Positions 14,713 to 17,163 of a stretch of DNA of 17,163 bases are shown here, in pieces (position 1 is the stretch's first letter; every line of letters begins with the position of its first letter). Under the pieces are notes generated by a model. The model had not been told where the DNA came from. It saw only the letters and a program-made list of their open reading frames with translations, and did no database searches. Origin of the DNA: Acidobacteriota bacterium (GTDB lineage Bacteria; Planctomycetota; Phycisphaerae; WQYP01; JAJZKJ01); assembly GCA_021804195.1 (NCBI GenBank), contig JAJZKJ010000006.1, forward strand, positions 1-17,163, in the 5' to 3' direction. Position numbers and translations under genes: made by a program.

Positions 14713-17163
14713 TTATCCCGTGACCTGCGGTGTGTTTTCCAGCGCTGGGACCGGCGATTCCGGCGAATCCATGCGGCGTCCTTCCGAAAGCATACAGGCG
14801 AACTCCTCCGCCGGAACCGGCTTGCTGAAGTAGAAACCTTGCATGGCCTGGCATCCGAGCAGTTTAAGCAAGGCAACCTGTTCAGCTTTTTCCACGCCTT
14901 CGGCAATGGTGCGCAGGTGAAGGTTGTCAGCCAGGTCGACGATGGTATCCACCACGGCCAGGTCTTTCGGATCGTCAATCATGTCGCGCACGAACAGGTT
15001 GTCAATCTTAAGCGTATCGATGGGGAACCTGGTCAGATAACTCAGACTCGAATAACCCGTTCCAAAATCATCCAGTGAGATGCGAATGCCGGCATTCTTG
15101 ATGTCCATCAGTCGCGCCGGCAGCGTCTGGGTCTGCGCCATCAGGGTGCTCTCGGTTATTTCCAGTTCCAGCAGGTTCGGAGCCAGACCGGTCTGGCTAA
15201 GAATCCGCCGGATCGTTTCCGGCAGCGCGGCGTCGCGGCACTGCATGGCCGAAAGATTCACCGCCACCGGCACCACCGGCAGCCCCGCCTGCTGCCAGCG
15301 GCGGTTCTGCCCGCAGGCTTCGCGGAGAATCCAGTTGCCCAGAGGGACGATCAGTCCCTTTTCCTCCGCCAGGGGAATGAACATGTCCGGCGGCACGAGG
15401 CCGCGTTCGGGGTGTTGCCAGCGGACCAGCGCCTCCGCGCCGATGATCCGGCCGCTTTGCAAATCCACCTGCGGCTGATAATGCAAAACAAACGATTCCT
15501 TGCGTATGGCGTCGCGCAGATCGTTCTCCAGACGAATAAACTCCACCGCCGCGGCGTGCATTTCGGGAGTGTGAAACGCCGCGTTGTTTCGGCCTTCTTC
15601 TTTCACCTTGTAGAGAGCCTCGTCGGCGGTGCGCATCAGCACGCCGCCATCGGTTCCATCACGCGGATAAATACTCATGCCGATGCTGCACGTGACGTGA
15701 AACGTGTGATCGGAGATGATGAAAGGCTCACTCATCGCCTGGATGATTTTTCGGGCCGGCGCCGCCACGTCGGAAGGCGAGTGGGGATCGATCACGAGTA
15801 CGATGAATTCATCGCCGCCCAGGCGGGCCACCGTGTCTTCGGCGCGCAGCGAGGAGCGGATGCGCATCGCCGCGCTCTGGAGCAACTCGTCGCCAAAATC
15901 ATGGCCCAGGGTGTCGTTGACGTTCTTGAAATTGTCCAGATCGATGAAAATCACTCCCACCATGGCATTATGGCGATGCGCGTGGCGTATGGCCTGGTCG
16001 AGACGGTCGATCAACAGCGTGCGGTTGGGCAGACCGGTCAGAGAATCGTGATAAGCCAGGTAGCGGATGCGGTCCTCCGCCGCTTTTCTCTCACTGGCAT
16101 CCCGAAAAACGCCCAGGATCAAGTGTTTGCCGCGTAATTCCACGCGCGATTCCACCGTGTCTACGGGGAAGCAGTGGCGATCTTTGCGAATCGCCATGAT
16201 GCTCGAATCGACGCGCTCGCCGGTGCGGATGATGCGCTCGTACCGCGCCAGCGCTTCCCACCGGCTTTCCGGCGGAAAAAGAAGTTCCGCGTCCAGTCCC
16301 AGCAGTTCCTCCCGCGTGTAGCCGAATTGTTCGAGGGCGCGGCGATTGACCTCTATAATTTTTCCGCCGCTTTCCATAAGCACGATCGCATCGCCGGCGC
16401 CCTCCATGACCAGGTGGTAACGTTGTTCGGAATCGCGCAGGGCGTGTTCGGCGGCCTTGCGCAGATTTTCACGATGCAGTTCGTCGAGCGCGAACGAGAC
16501 GCAGTTGGCGATATCCATAAGCAGACTCTTCAGCTGCGGATCAAAGGCGTTGCGGGTGTTGGAGTACGTGATGATCAAACCCGCCACGGCGCCATTGCGG
16601 TGCAGGGGAAAAGACGCCGCCGCTTGCAGACCGAAGTGTTTCATCTCGCAGCGCAGCGATTTTTCCATCGGAACCGGGGGCATATTGTTAAGAACCGGCA
16701 GGCCGTTGTGTGCCGCCGGCGCCGCCTGTTCGTTGGTTGCGGCGGCGCAAAGATCATTAATGACGATGGGCTGGTCTGAAAGAGCCGCATTCCGCAGGGG
16801 CAGACAGGCCTGATGGGAGCAATTTTTTCCCCGCAGGCAGGTTGTTCTGATGAAATTGGCGGCCCTTCCTGCAAACGCGCTGGGAGTCAGCGCGCCGGTG
16901 ACGGGGTCCGTCAGTGAAATACAGACCAGCTCAAATCGCCCCGATTCGACGGTCAAACGGCACACTTCAGAGAGCAGTTCGTCCTGTTGGCAGCGATGGG
17001 CGATCAGGTTGTTGATGTGGCTCAAAGCCGCGTACATATCTTTAAGATGCCTCATGCGACGTTCGGCGCCGATCCGTTCAATAATGGCGCCCACCATGGA
17101 TTGGTACATCGCGACGAATAAAAAAATGCTCACGCCGCCCACCAGCAGGGTCATAGATCGGAA
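14713..17163 (-). CDS. Membrane-anchored GAF-PAS-GGDEF-EAL c-di-GMP protein, probably 5' partial
   Basis: The frame is open to the window edge; the first ATG (17154) gives 813 residues, but it falls within a hydrophobic segment (LLVGGVSIFLFVAM), so the real start and a sensor part may lie outside. Counting from that ATG: GAF-like domain about 45-225, PAS about 243-355, GGDEF about 360-525, EAL about 540-790. The GGDEF motif (446-450) is intact, as is the inhibitory RxxD site (R437-D440) five residues before it. The phosphodiesterase motifs E574-A-L and DDFGTGYSSL (695-704) are also intact. Both synthesis and hydrolysis of c-di-GMP are thus possible at the membrane. The GAF region carries an unusual cysteine group (C106, C112, C117). 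The input signal is unknown. Confidence 0.93.
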   Translation of the reverse strand, partial: FRSMTLLVGGVSIFLFVAMYQSMVGAIIERIGAERRMRHLKDMYAALSHINNLIAHRCQQDELLSEVCRLTVESGRFELVCISLTDPVTGALTPSAFAGRAANFIRTTCLRGKNCSHQACLPLRNAALSDQPIVINDLCAAATNEQAAPAAHNGLPVLNNMPPVPMEKSLRCEMKHFGLQAAASFPLHRNGAVAGLIITYSNTRNAFDPQLKSLLMDIANCVSFALDELHRENLRKAAEHALRDSEQRYHLVMEGAGDAIVLMESGGKIIEVNRRALEQFGYTREELLGLDAELLFPPESRWEALARYERIIRTGERVDSSIMAIRKDRHCFPVDTVESRVELRGKHLILGVFRDASERKAAEDRIRYLAYHDSLTGLPNRTLLIDRLDQAIRHAHRHNAMVGVIFIDLDNFKNVNDTLGHDFGDELLQSAAMRIRSSLRAEDTVARLGGDEFIVLVIDPHSPSDVAAPARKIIQAMSEPFIISDHTFHVTCSIGMSIYPRDGTDGGVLMRTADEALYKVKEEGRNNAAFHTPEMHAAAVEFIRLENDLRDAIRKESFVLHYQPQVDLQSGRIIGAEALVRWQHPERGLVPPDMFIPLAEEKGLIVPLGNWILREACGQNRRWQQAGLPVVPVAVNLSAMQCRDAALPETIRRILSQTGLAPNLLELEITESTLMAQTQTLPARLMDIKNAGIRISLDDFGTGYSSLSYLTRFPIDTLKIDNLFVRDMIDDPKDLAVVDTIVDLADNLHLRTIAEGVEKAEQVALLKLLGCQAMQGFYFSKPVPAEEFACMLSEGRRMDSPESPVPALENTPQVTG

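Overview
The window most likely comes from a planctomycete-like bacterium, possibly a Phycisphaerae relative. This is inferred from the GC-rich coding sequence, from a surface or pseudopilin-type protein ending in the His...Asp-Gly motif that is expanded in Planctomycetes and related phyla, and from loosely packed genes of mixed function. I see no mobile element, tRNA, rRNA or CRISPR array. Fifteen genes are called. Two run off the window edges: the first lacks its 5' end and the last probably does too.

Layout. At 1-768 (+) lies the 3' part of a His/Asp-Gly pseudopilin-like gene, broken by one in-frame TAA. At 826-1359 (-) is a small FMN-binding split-barrel flavoprotein. It is transcribed divergently from two overlapping radical SAM/SPASM genes at 1433-3783 (+): an AhbD-like (TIGR04053-type) protein and an AhbC-type protein. 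Four minus-strand genes follow, in transcription order dnaK (7599-5659), a DUF971 protein, a lipoprotein and nrdR (ending at 3936). A polytopic ArnT/PMT-like glycosyltransferase (8108-10033, -) diverges from a hypoxanthine phosphoribosyltransferase (10303-10848, +). A plus-strand run at 11101-13321 holds a URO-D superfamily protein, a PAP2 phosphatase and a short CbiX/SirB-type chelatase, closely packed and probably one operon. A class I aminotransferase (13426-14631, +) converges on a large membrane-anchored GAF-PAS-GGDEF-EAL protein (14713-17163, -).

How the genes may work together. The clearest theme is tetrapyrrole metabolism. The AhbC-type protein, its AhbD-like neighbour and, about 9 kb away, a CbiX/SirB-type chelatase together suggest the siroheme-dependent (alternative) heme route: sirohydrochlorin to siroheme to didecarboxysiroheme to Fe-coproporphyrin to heme. 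AhbA/AhbB are not in the window. The AhbD-like protein lacks two of the SPASM cysteines I recall from AhbD, so its exact reaction is open. The URO-D protein carries a His-X-Cys...Cys zinc motif typical of methyltransferases, so it is not a HemE. The remaining genes (dnaK, nrdR, hpt, aminotransferase, c-di-GMP protein) are housekeeping or signalling genes.

The most unusual things seen are the nonsense codon in the first gene, the altered SPASM ligand set, a Cys-rich C-terminal tail on the chelatase, and several strong hairpins in leaders and intergenic regions. I found no clear new defence or mobile system.
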